DNA from: an uncultured Clostridia bacterium
Lineage (GTDB): Bacteria; Bacillota; Clostridia; Christensenellales; UBA1242
Direction: 5' to 3'
Length of the DNA: 7,814 nucleotides
Assembly: GCA_905236445.1 (NCBI GenBank)
Contig: CAJOPQ010000056.1
Span: forward strand, 1 to 7,814
The notes under the pieces are model-generated. The model had not been told where the DNA came from. It made no database searches and saw only the letters and a program-made list of their open reading frames with translations. Within the stretch, counting starts at the first letter, position 1; each line of letters starts with the position of its first letter. Below are positions 1 through 5,957 of the stretch, piece by piece. The position numbers and the translations under genes were made by a program.

Positions 1-26
1 ACGCATAAGTATTTTTTATAAAAAAT
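1..26 (+). terminator. Possible tail of an upstream terminator
   Basis: The left edge reads CATAAGTATTTTTT, close to the distal arm and T-run of the terminator after the mutase gene (CCTAAGTATTTTTTTT at 1591-1606). The proximal arm would lie outside the window. Bases 11-26 are also a 16-base all-A/T palindrome, which alone would be a weak structure. The call rests only on this resemblance. Confidence 0.25.
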
Positions 27-67
27 CTTTATAGAAAGGTAAATAAATATACAAAAAAGTTTTTAAG

Positions 68-76
68 TGATATACT
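68..76 (+). promoter_or_regulatory. Extended -10 promoter of the phosphohexomutase gene
   Basis: TG-A-TATACT is an extended -10 element (TGnTATAAT type) with its -10 hexamer at 71-76. No good -35 box is found 16-18 bases upstream, which is tolerated in extended -10 promoters. Transcription would start near base 83, giving a leader of about 34 bases with an AGAGG ribosome-binding site at 103-107. A small inverted repeat, TTTGC (76-80) and GCAAA (85-89), overlaps the end of the -10 box; it is too short to call an operator. Confidence 0.55.
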
Positions 77-116
77 TTGCATAAGCAAAAATATAAAAAC
101 AAAGAGGAAAGAAATA

Positions 117-1526
117 ATGAGTGATGTTAAGTTTGGAACTGGAGGTTTTCGTGGAGTTATTGGGGACAATTTCAACAAAGAAAATATTCAAAGAATTTGT
201 CAAGCAATGTGCAACATTGCAGAAAGAAGACAATATAGAAAAGAAATATGCATTGGATACGACAACAGATTCATGTCTGAGAATTTTGCCAAATGGTGTG
301 CCGATGTATTTGCAAGCAACAACTTTCGTGTAGAGTTATTTCAACGCGCTTCATCAACCCCAGTTGTAATGTATAGGTGCAAAAAACAAAATTATGACTA
401 TGGAATAATGATTACAGCAAGTCACAACCCATATCAATATAACGGAATTAAAGTGTTTGTCAAAGAAGGCAAAGACGCAAGTGTAGAAGAAACAAACGAA
501 ATTGAGTCTGAATTCAAAACATTAAAACATGAGAATATTGTCATAAATGACAAGCTTGTTGACAAAAACATTATATATTGTGACTACATTGATGAATTTG
601 TTAGATCAATTATAACTAATCAAAACATTCCAGATTGTAGCAATCTAAATGTTGTATTTGATTCTAAGTTTGGCTCAACAGTAGATGAGATTAACTTATT
701 TGCAAAATATGCAAATTTGAAAAATTATACAATTATTAATAGCACGAGAGATGCATTTTTTAATTTCACCACTCCTGCTCCTAATATTGATAATATAGAA
801 CAGTTGAAACTAAATGTGAAACTTGCAAATGCAGATATTGGATTCGCTTTAGATGCAGATGGGGACAGATTAGCAGTAATTGATTCCGACGGAAATTACA
901 TTGACAACAACTATATTCTAGCTCTTGTGTACTACTATCTTGTAGTTTATGAAAAGTGTACAGGTGACTCTGTAAAAAATGTTGCCACCTCCAACTTGCT
1001 TGACGTAGTCACCAAGAAATGTGGATACACTTGCCACGAAGTGCCTGTAGGATTCAAATATGTATCTGGCAAACTAATAGAGACTAACGCTTTAGTTGGT
1101 GGAGAAAGCAGTGGTGGTCTTGCTATGCAAAATCATATTTGGGGCAAGGATAGCTTGCTGTCTATTGCACTGTGTCTAAAGATTATGGCAACACTCAACA
1201 AACCATTTAAAGACATAATGCAAGAACTACTTACATTCGCCAACAACTATCACAAAATTATAAAAGACAAGCAATACACCTACTCTGACACAAAAGAAAA
1301 AGAAATAAAGCAGAAGCTTTTCGTAGACAAAGTTATTCCTCAACACAGATACGAAGTGGAATCAACAATTTACAGCGATTACATAAAGATAAAGTATTCC
1401 AACGGCAACTGGGTACTTATAAGATTCTCTGGAACAGAGCCAGTATTAAGAACTTTTGTAGAAGCTGATTCTATTAAAGAATGCAATGCTCTTATTCAGG
1501 ATTGGGAAGAATTGCTAGACATCTAA
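117..1526 (+). CDS. Phosphohexomutase (phosphoglucomutase/phosphomannomutase family)
   Basis: This is a complete 469-residue alpha-D-phosphohexomutase. Such cytosolic enzymes interconvert the 1- and 6-phosphates of glucose, mannose or glucosamine through a phosphoserine enzyme, feeding nucleotide-sugar and envelope synthesis. All four active-site elements are present: the FGTGGFRG N-terminal motif (residues 6-13), the phosphoserine loop TASHNP (100-105, Ser102), the Mg-binding loop DADGDR (246-251), and the sugar-binding loop GGESSGG (328-334). The C-terminal phosphate-binding loop is RFSGTEPVLR (436-445). The length suits bacterial PGM/PMM enzymes and is slightly long for GlmM (about 445). 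The ATG at 117 is supported by AGAGG at 103-107 and by the normal motif-to-start distance. The usual ESGG-type loop is followed here by GKDSL rather than the more common DGI pattern. The substrate cannot be fixed from sequence, so no symbol is given. The gene appears monocistronic. Confidence 0.95.
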   Translation: MSDVKFGTGGFRGVIGDNFNKENIQRICQAMCNIAERRQYRKEICIGYDNRFMSENFAKWCADVFASNNFRVELFQRASSTPVVMYRCKKQNYDYGIMITASHNPYQYNGIKVFVKEGKDASVEETNEIESEFKTLKHENIVINDKLVDKNIIYCDYIDEFVRSIITNQNIPDCSNLNVVFDSKFGSTVDEINLFAKYANLKNYTIINSTRDAFFNFTTPAPNIDNIEQLKLNVKLANADIGFALDADGDRLAVIDSDGNYIDNNYILALVYYYLVVYEKCTGDSVKNVATSNLLDVVTKKCGYTCHEVPVGFKYVSGKLIETNALVGGESSGGLAMQNHIWGKDSLLSIALCLKIMATLNKPFKDIMQELLTFANNYHKIIKDKQYTYSDTKEKEIKQKLFVDKVIPQHRYEVESTIYSDYIKIKYSNGNWVLIRFSGTEPVLRTFVEADSIKECNALIQDWEELLDI

Positions 1527-1565
1527 TTATTACAACAGAATATTTATATCTATAGAATACATACT

Positions 1566-1606
1566 TACTTAGGATAGATTACTTCTAGTACCTAAGTATT
1601 TTTTTT
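1566..1606 (+). terminator. Intrinsic terminator after the phosphohexomutase gene
   Basis: The arms TACTTAGG (1566-1573) and CCTAAGTA (1591-1598) form an 8-bp stem with a 17-base loop, which can partly fold again (TACT 1580-1583 with AGTA 1587-1590). Eight T residues follow directly (1599-1606). It lies 40 bases after the stop codon and 9 bases before the next -35 box, so it separates the mutase from the following operon. Confidence 0.8.
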
Positions 1607-1615
1607 AAACACCCC

Positions 1616-1643
1616 TTGACAAATTCAAAATCTGTGTTAAACT
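1616..1643 (+). promoter_or_regulatory. Promoter of the two-gene unknown operon
   Basis: A perfect -35 box TTGACA (1616-1621) is followed by a 16-base spacer and a TAAACT -10 box (1638-1643), with an extended -10 TG at 1635-1636. Transcription should start near 1650, about 40 bases before the ATG at 1691. The frame of the downstream gene stays open back to the TTG of this -35 box, but that TTG is promoter rather than a start codon. Confidence 0.8.
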
Positions 1644-1673
1644 ACTACAGAATATGTATTAAAAACATGCAAC

Positions 1674-1680
1674 AAGGGGA
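1674..1680 (+). promoter_or_regulatory. Ribosome-binding site fixing the start at 1691
   Basis: AAGGGGA lies 10 bases before the ATG at 1691. Upstream in-frame start candidates have no such site: the TTG at 1616 is the -35 box, and the ATG at 1667 precedes this site. Confidence 0.7.
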
Positions 1681-1690
1681 ATTTACCAAA

Positions 1691-2224
1691 ATGGAAGATT
1701 ATGAGTTAATAGATGTTATGGATAGAGAAACATTAAAAGGCCCTAGCAACAATTCACAAAAATTATATAAATTAGAAGATATAATATGGGCTACGCATCA
1801 AGGAGAAGAAGACGATGTCGTGGCTGTACCATATGTATATAACTATAACTACAAGCGTTGTAAAAACTTATTAACTGACGAGATTAGTGAAGCACAGCCA
1901 GATGGCGACCAAGATACTAATATCATTAAAAGTAATTTTGAAGAAAAATATGGAAAAGAATGTGTTTTATGTACTTCATGTTTTGCTACAACATTTATGT
2001 TTAATCACTTCCCAAAAACCATAGATACTCTTGAGATTAGAACAATAGCTTTAAAATCATCAGACCACGCTTTAGATTGTCTTTTAAGACAAAAAGTATC
2101 TCGAGATTCTATCTGCAATATTGCACACGATGTTGAAATTGGTCTAAAAAAACACATAAAAGAAAATAAAAAAAATGAAGCAGCCCGATTAAGAGCACGA
2201 GAACTTGACGGACGAGATTTCTAG
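1691..2224 (+). CDS. Hypothetical protein, paralogue A of a tandem pair
   Basis: This 177-residue soluble protein is not recognised. It has no signal peptide or membrane segment, an acidic N-terminal half and a basic C-terminal tail (KKHIKENKKN, 153-162). It shares an ordered set of motifs with the next gene: an aliphatic stretch then Trp-Ala (IIWA, 31-34), Pro-Tyr-Val (47-49), and the best block SDHALDCLL (124-132). Both proteins end with a basic region containing Leu-Asp-Gly (172-174 here). A CxxCxxC cluster (Cys91, Cys94, Cys97) and Cys130/Cys142 are absent from the neighbour. The start was moved to 1691 because the longer open frame begins inside the promoter, while 1691 follows a good ribosome-binding site. 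It is first in a two-gene operon, with 16 bases before the next gene. The function is unknown; a role beside the downstream metallopeptidase-like protein is only a guess from position. Confidence 0.8.
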   Translation: MEDYELIDVMDRETLKGPSNNSQKLYKLEDIIWATHQGEEDDVVAVPYVYNYNYKRCKNLLTDEISEAQPDGDQDTNIIKSNFEEKYGKECVLCTSCFATTFMFNHFPKTIDTLEIRTIALKSSDHALDCLLRQKVSRDSICNIAHDVEIGLKKHIKENKKNEAARLRARELDGRDF

Positions 2225-2226
2225 AC

Positions 2227-2234
2227 AAAAGGAG
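2227..2234 (+). promoter_or_regulatory. Ribosome-binding site fixing the start at 2241
   Basis: AAAAGGAG is a strong Shine-Dalgarno sequence 6 bases before the ATG at 2241. It excludes the in-frame TTG at 2205, which lies inside the preceding gene and upstream of this site. Confidence 0.8.
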
Positions 2235-2240
2235 AAAATT

Positions 2241-2849
2241 ATGGAAAGAGAAAATAATAGCATAAATACAGATCTAATGTTAGATTTACTTAAAGGAGAG
2301 CAAGAAGCTACTTACGCAGCATATACTTCTGAAGAAGTAATGACAGAGAATAATCAAGAGGGTATTGAAATTAAAGATGTATTCTGGGCTGTTGGATTTG
2401 CTAGAAAAAGTGTTTTTACTACCCCTTACGTACTTAACAAAGACAAAACAGAAGTAACAAACTTAAAAACAGGTAATGTTATCCAAGTAGAATATTCAGA
2501 AATTCCAGAATCGGCTAACTCAAATCTAATTGACAAAGATCACGTAAGACGACATGATATAAAATGGGCGATTGAAAAAGATTTTTCTGATGGACTAGAT
2601 CTTGAATTTGCTCAAGTATATGGATCAGATCATGCAATGGATAGTCTACTATCAAAAGTAATACCTCATTCTTCTCTTGGCATTAAGTTTTTTGTTGAAA
2701 GGTTAAAAGGCAGAAAATATTATCGCTACGCCAAAAATAGTACAATAGCAACAAAAGATGAATTGTTGGCTCTTGATGGCGATATAGCACGTGGCACAAG
2801 AGTTAGATTCAAAGAAGAAATAGCACACAACAATTATCATGGATTGTAA
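2241..2849 (+). CDS. Hypothetical protein, paralogue B of a tandem pair
   Basis: This 202-residue soluble protein is not recognised. Compared by eye with the preceding gene product, the same motifs occur in the same order with similar spacing: VFWA (47-50) against IIWA, PYVLN (62-66) against PYVYN, and GSDHAMDSLL (128-137) against SSDHALDCLL. A Leu-Asp-Gly triplet (178-180) lies near the C-terminus of both. Between WA and PYV the spacing is nearly equal, but the PYV-to-SDHA interval is about ten residues shorter here and lacks the Cys cluster of paralogue A. The C-terminal part is rich in Arg, Lys and Tyr (RLKGRKYYRYAK, 154-165). No membrane segment, catalytic signature or known DNA-binding pattern is evident. 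Co-transcription with paralogue A is likely from the 16-base gap. Diverged tandem duplication is the best explanation; the function is unknown. Confidence 0.8.
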   Translation: MERENNSINTDLMLDLLKGEQEATYAAYTSEEVMTENNQEGIEIKDVFWAVGFARKSVFTTPYVLNKDKTEVTNLKTGNVIQVEYSEIPESANSNLIDKDHVRRHDIKWAIEKDFSDGLDLEFAQVYGSDHAMDSLLSKVIPHSSLGIKFFVERLKGRKYYRYAKNSTIATKDELLALDGDIARGTRVRFKEEIAHNNYHGL

Positions 2850-2940
2850 TAGTTTACAACTTTAAAAGTTAAATGAAAATTGGAATTTTAGTAGTTATAA
2901 TATTATAAATTTATTTTTTATATTATATTGGAGATTCGAC
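2850..2940 (+). promoter_or_regulatory. Intergenic stretch with a possible promoter (2873-2901)
   Basis: A consensus -10 box TATAAT (2896-2901) lies 17 bases after ATGAAA (2873-2878), a 4-of-6 match to TTGACA, so transcription could start near 2908 and serve the short ORF at 2941 and the metallopeptidase-like gene. Weak A/T palindromes occur (AACTTT/AAAGTT at 2859-2871, and TATAATATTATA at 2896-2907). No convincing terminator follows paralogue B, so read-through from the upstream operon is also possible. Confidence 0.4.
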
Positions 2941-2997
2941 ATGACAAACAATTCAAAATATGACTTTGAGGTAAGAAATCAACTATGGGCACAATAA
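2941..2997 (+). CDS. Possible 18-codon leader ORF overlapping the next gene
   Basis: This short frame starts with ATG at 2941 and encodes MTNNSKYDFEVRNQLWAQ. It has a better ribosome-binding site (TTGGAG 2928-2933, 7 bases before the ATG) than the gene it overlaps. Its TAA stop lies 13 bases inside the downstream gene, in another frame, an arrangement typical of translational coupling. The peptide has no recognised domain. It could be a real coupling leader, a decayed gene start, or chance; 18 codons are too few for coding statistics. The ending LWAQ faintly recalls the WA motif of the two upstream paralogues, but this is not enough to claim kinship. Confidence 0.35.
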   Translation: MTNNSKYDFEVRNQLWAQ

Positions 2998-3557
2998 TTA
3001 AAAGAATGATTAAGACTTCTATAATTGCTATAGGAATAATCGCTATAATAATAATATCAAGTTGTGCTTATTTTCAAAGGCGAATGCCAGTTGAATATAT
3101 AGAAATTGAGGATTACGAGATTCAACTTGCCAGTGATTATCTTAAGTCACAATATCAACTATGCACAACATCGCGTACCAATATGGAATACAAGCAGATA
3201 ATTGAAAAAGACTTCAATTGTTCATTCTATATATACAAAGAAGCCTTCTTGCCAGAAACTGTAGATGGACAATGTCAAATTCTTATCAGAACAATAACTA
3301 TGAACGAATCCATTAATGGTTTTTTCTACTGCAGTGCTTTTGCACATGAAATGATTCACCTTACAGAATACATAGCCCAAGAAAACTATGTGGAATTCCA
3401 AACTTTTAAATATCTCTATGAGCACTACGATCCAGAATTCCACAACTTCGGAATTCAATTAGCACTACATTGCTTTGCAGGAGGATATCCAGTAGAATAT
3501 AACTGTTCTTCGCAGATAATTGATTATCTATGGGGAATTATTGGCAACAATTATTAA
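2985..3557 (+). CDS. Membrane-anchored HExxH metallopeptidase-like protein (probable lipoprotein)
   Basis: This 190-residue protein begins with a basic N-terminus (K6, R7, K10) and a hydrophobic stretch at 12-24, ending in ISSC (24-27). That fits a lipobox with Cys27 as the lipidated residue, although Ser at -1 is less usual than Gly or Ala; otherwise it is a single N-terminal membrane anchor. The rest should face outward. The central motif AFAHEMIHLTEY holds HExxH (His121, Glu122, His125), the zinc-binding and catalytic core of zincin peptidases. Glu137 in the helix ENYVEFQTFKYL (133-144) is the best third ligand candidate, with Glu133 an alternative. Several Cys residues (60, 79, 97, 116, 163, 174) could form disulphides outside the cell. 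The start at 2985 has a modest GAGGT site (2968-2972) and may depend on coupling to the overlapping short ORF. The family and substrate are not recognised. It could be an inactive relative, though all core residues are intact. Confidence 0.7.
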   Translation: MGTIIKRMIKTSIIAIGIIAIIIISSCAYFQRRMPVEYIEIEDYEIQLASDYLKSQYQLCTTSRTNMEYKQIIEKDFNCSFYIYKEAFLPETVDGQCQILIRTITMNESINGFFYCSAFAHEMIHLTEYIAQENYVEFQTFKYLYEHYDPEFHNFGIQLALHCFAGGYPVEYNCSSQIIDYLWGIIGNNY

Positions 3558-3558
3558 T

Positions 3559-3601
3559 AAAAAAATAGAGTAAAGTTACAAAATCTTTACCCTATTTTTT
3601 T
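3559..3601. terminator. Bidirectional terminator between the metallopeptidase-like gene and ftsZ
   Basis: The arms AAAAAATAG-a-GTAAAG (3561-3575) and CTTTAC-c-CTATTTTTT (3585-3599) form a long stem with one A/C mismatch, extendable to 3559 and 3601, around a 9-base loop. The A-tract on the left and T-tract on the right give a U-tail in both directions. It begins 2 bases after the metallopeptidase-like stop codon and ends 7 bases from the ftsZ stop codon, so it serves both converging transcripts. Confidence 0.85.
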
Positions 3602-3607
3602 ATTTTC

Positions 3608-4738
3608 TTATTTTCTATTTTGCATTAATTTCTTATAGATTGGTGGAATATCTGCATCATCTAATTCAATATGAGTATTATGGATTTCTTCTTCTCTTTG
3701 CTCCGATTCATCTTCTTTGTCATAATCTTTGTCAGACTGTCTATCCCCTACAACTTCTTTCTTGACTTCATCTGCAATTGTAGCACCGGAGAATCCTGTA
3801 GCAATTACTGTTATCTCTACCTCATCTTCCATATTCTCATCAATTCCACTACCAAAGATAATGTTACACTTAGGATCCACAACCTCTCTTACTAGTTCTG
3901 CAGCCTCGTATACTTCGTCTAGAGTCAAATCCAATCCACCCTTAATATTCAATATAATACCAGTAGCACCTTCAATAGTTGTCTCAAGAAGTGGACTAGA
4001 GACAGCCTGTCTAACAGCCTCAATTGTCCTATTCTCACCCTTGCCACGACCAAGTCCCATATGAGCCAAACCTTTGTTCTTCATAATTGTCTTGACATCG
4101 GCAAAATCTAGATTGATTAGACTAGGCGTAACAATAAGGTCACTTATGCCTTGAATTCCTTGTCTAAGCACATCATCTGCAGTTCTAAATGCCTCTACAA
4201 TTGTTGTTCCCTTTGGAACAATTTTCAACAATTTTTCATTCTGTATAACAACAAGTGTATCTACATTGGCTTTTAATTCTTTCAAGCCTCTTTCTGCATT
4301 AGCAAGCCTTGTTCTACCCTCAAAACCAAATGGCTTAGTTACAACAGCAATAGTAAGTATTCCCATGTCTTTAGCAATCTGTGCTATAACTGGTGCCGCA
4401 CCAGTGCCTGTGCCACCACCCATACCAGCAGTAATGAACAGCAAATCTGTACCTTCTAATACTTGTGTCAAAAGGTCTCTATTCTCTTCAGCTGCCTTCT
4501 TTCCAATTTCTGGATCAGAGCCTGCACCCTTTCCACCAGTTATAATTTCACCAATTTGCAGTCTATTCTGTGCTTTGCTCATAAGTAGTGCTTGCTTGTC
4601 TGTATTAACAGCAATAAATTCAGCACTTTTAATGCCCGCTTTGATCATTCGGTTGACGGCGTTGTTGCCACCACCACCTACTCCAACTACCTTGATGTTG
4701 CACACTGGAGTATAATATTCATCATATCCATTACTCAT
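3608..4738 (-). CDS. ftsZ: Cell division protein FtsZ
   Basis: FtsZ is the tubulin-like GTPase that polymerises into the mid-cell Z-ring and organises septation. This complete 376-residue copy has the N-terminal nucleotide loop VGVGGGGNNAVNRM (18-31), the tubulin signature GGGTGTG (107-113), and the T7 loop NLDFADV (209-215) with the catalytic acidic residue. The C-terminal GTPase-activation domain ends near VIATGF. A short, highly charged linker of about 40 residues (KDYDKEDESEQREEE) leads to the conserved C-terminal peptide DADIPPIYKKL (361-371), which binds FtsA, SepF or other partners. A basic tail KKLMQNRK follows. The frame also opens with GTG at 4747, but that GTG lies inside the Shine-Dalgarno sequence GAGGTGG, so ATG at 4738 is the start. 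The gene follows ftsA by 20 bases and must be co-transcribed with it. Confidence 0.98.
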   Translation of the reverse strand: MSNGYDEYYTPVCNIKVVGVGGGGNNAVNRMIKAGIKSAEFIAVNTDKQALLMSKAQNRLQIGEIITGGKGAGSDPEIGKKAAEENRDLLTQVLEGTDLLFITAGMGGGTGTGAAPVIAQIAKDMGILTIAVVTKPFGFEGRTRLANAERGLKELKANVDTLVVIQNEKLLKIVPKGTTIVEAFRTADDVLRQGIQGISDLIVTPSLINLDFADVKTIMKNKGLAHMGLGRGKGENRTIEAVRQAVSSPLLETTIEGATGIILNIKGGLDLTLDEVYEAAELVREVVDPKCNIIFGSGIDENMEDEVEITVIATGFSGATIADEVKKEVVGDRQSDKDYDKEDESEQREEEIHNTHIELDDADIPPIYKKLMQNRK

Positions 4739-4743
4739 ATTTT

Positions 4744-4750
4744 CCACCTC
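4744..4750 (-). promoter_or_regulatory. ftsZ ribosome-binding site
   Basis: Read on the minus strand, GAGGTGG lies 5 bases before the ATG at 4738. It lies in the 20-base gap between ftsA and ftsZ, and shows that the upstream in-frame GTG (4745-4747) is part of the binding site rather than the start codon. Confidence 0.85.
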
Positions 4751-4758
4751 ATATATTT

Positions 4759-5883
4759 TTATTTTTCACTTGCATATACAAATTCTATCAAGCCAATCTT
4801 TGACGAATACTTTGGTTTGGAATATTCTACTTGACTTGGTGTCAGTATATAGCATTTGCGTCTTAATTTATTGGTAAAATAGTTCTTCACACCTTTCAAA
4901 TTAGCAATACCATCACCAGTAATATATATTGGCCTATTGGGATCTATCTTGTACTGGAAGTTAAGCAATATCTTGCTAATTATATCTACAATACTATCCA
5001 GTCTCGCTAAAACAATTTCATTAACATAAGCAGCACTTATCTTATTCGACTCTCCATCTACGCTAACATCATATTGGTCCATAGGATTGGCTTGCAAAGT
5101 CAGTATAATTTGCTTTATCAACTCCTCAACTTGAAAGAAATTAATCTTTAATACTTCACTCAAGTCTGCCAAAATATGCCCTTGCCCAACTGCAAACGTC
5201 TTCATATCTACTATGCCATCACCAATAATCGAACTAACACAAGTGGATACATATCCAAAATCAATTACTATAGCTCCACTTTGCCTACTCTCTTCATCTA
5301 ATAGACATTCATCTATCGCCAACACCACTGGTACAAAACTATAATCTTTAATTCCACACGATGTCAAAGCATTAGAAATGCTATCAATAAATGTATTTCG
5401 CACCAACACAAAGCTCGCCTTAACCGCTAAATTCTTAGATAAATTATCCAACGGATCATTAGTCTGCACTCCATCATCTAGAACATAGTATATCGGAGAT
5501 TTGGAAATTATAGAAAACTCGCTGTCTATATCATCATCATTTATATCAAAGAATAATCGGTCTATATGTCTTTGTTTTATAACTTGTGCACTAGAATAAT
5601 TTGCTTTTAGGTTCTTTATCACATAACTGCAGAACTCAGCCGGTACACCTATATGTACATTATCTATCTTACTGCCAACAAGTTTCTGCACATCTTCAAT
5701 TGCACTAGCAATTGCAACTGTCAAATTATCCTCTTCAAGAAATTCGCCGTTGATATAGCCGGCATAATCACTGGCAGCACTAGCTATTATTCTAACGCTG
5801 TTATTTACACCTCTTTCAGCCACTGTCACTTCTATCTTGGTTGCTTTGAAATCCAAGACTGTAACAAATTTCTTGCCAAACAA
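4759..5883 (-). CDS. ftsA: Divergent FtsA-like actin-fold division protein lacking the membrane helix
   Basis: FtsA is the actin-like adaptor that links FtsZ to the membrane and recruits later division proteins. Position directly before ftsZ and several family features support the call: the YINGEF segment (43-48) before the helix pairing with FtsA 'rGi.nG', a 1C/SHS2-like domain about 85-162 with DPLDNLSKNLAVKA, the block KTFAVGQGHILADLSEVLKI (228-247), and the adenosine motif ITGDGIANLKGV (321-332). Oddities: phosphate-1 reads LDFKATK (10-16) where FtsA has DxGTxK; phosphate-2 reads DFGYVSTC (208-215) instead of D-I-G-G-G-T-T-D. The protein is 374 residues and stops at GLIEFVYASEK, where typical FtsA (about 420-440) goes on through a linker to an amphipathic membrane helix. 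The next gene starts 20 bases later, so nothing is hidden by a frameshift. The TTG start is fixed by a strong AAGGAG. A PilM-like relative is the alternative, less likely given context. Confidence 0.88.
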   Translation of the reverse strand: MFGKKFVTVLDFKATKIEVTVAERGVNNSVRIIASAASDYAGYINGEFLEEDNLTVAIASAIEDVQKLVGSKIDNVHIGVPAEFCSYVIKNLKANYSSAQVIKQRHIDRLFFDINDDDIDSEFSIISKSPIYYVLDDGVQTNDPLDNLSKNLAVKASFVLVRNTFIDSISNALTSCGIKDYSFVPVVLAIDECLLDEESRQSGAIVIDFGYVSTCVSSIIGDGIVDMKTFAVGQGHILADLSEVLKINFFQVEELIKQIILTLQANPMDQYDVSVDGESNKISAAYVNEIVLARLDSIVDIISKILLNFQYKIDPNRPIYITGDGIANLKGVKNYFTNKLRRKCYILTPSQVEYSKPKYSSKIGLIEFVYASEK

Positions 5884-5890
5884 ATCTCCT

Positions 5891-5896
5891 CTCCTT
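5891..5896 (-). promoter_or_regulatory. ftsA ribosome-binding site supporting a TTG start
   Basis: On the minus strand AAGGAG lies 7 bases before the TTG at 5883, within the purine run AAGGAGAGGAGA. No ATG lies near, and starting further in would remove the first strand of the actin fold, so TTG is the start. Confidence 0.8.
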
Positions 5897-5906
5897 CAAA
5901 GAATAT

Positions 5907-5941
5907 AAAAAATGATGTATCGCAAAACTAGAATACATCAT
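5907..5941 (-). terminator. Terminator-like hairpin in the ftsA leader (possible attenuator)
   Basis: On the minus strand, ATGATGTAT (5941-5933) pairs perfectly with ATACATCAT (5920-5912) around a 12-base loop, and five further T residues follow (5911-5907). This is a 9-bp, A/T-rich stem with U-tail, between the ftsAZ promoter (5979-6007) and the ftsA ribosome-binding site. Its position after the promoter means it could attenuate ftsAZ as well as stop read-through from ftsQ. The stem is weak, so it may be only partly active. Confidence 0.5.
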
Positions 5942-5957
5942 CTTTATATATTTGACA

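Noticed and set aside
1616..1690. Upstream extension of paralogue A to a TTG at 1616 (25 more codons)
   Set aside because: That TTG is the first three bases of a perfect -35 box, no ribosome-binding site precedes it, and a good site lies before the ATG at 1691.
2205..2240. Upstream extension of paralogue B to a TTG at 2205
   Set aside because: It would overlap the end of paralogue A and ignore the strong AAAAGGAG site before the ATG at 2241.
2859..2890. A/T hairpins after paralogue B as a terminator
   Set aside because: Stems of 5-6 A/T-rich pairs with tiny loops and no T-run are not convincing.
2873..2908. An 11-codon frame encoding MKIGILVVIIL
   Set aside because: There is no ribosome-binding site, it is very short, and it overlaps the possible promoter of the next unit.
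3222..3458. A leftward frame antisense to the metallopeptidase-like gene
   Set aside because: It has no supporting start signal, and it mirrors the HExxH region of a gene with a coherent signal sequence and motif order.
3671..4834. Rightward open frames antisense to ftsZ and the ftsA end
   Set aside because: They are shadows of the real coding strand: no ribosome-binding sites, no recognisable domains, and ftsZ is unambiguous.
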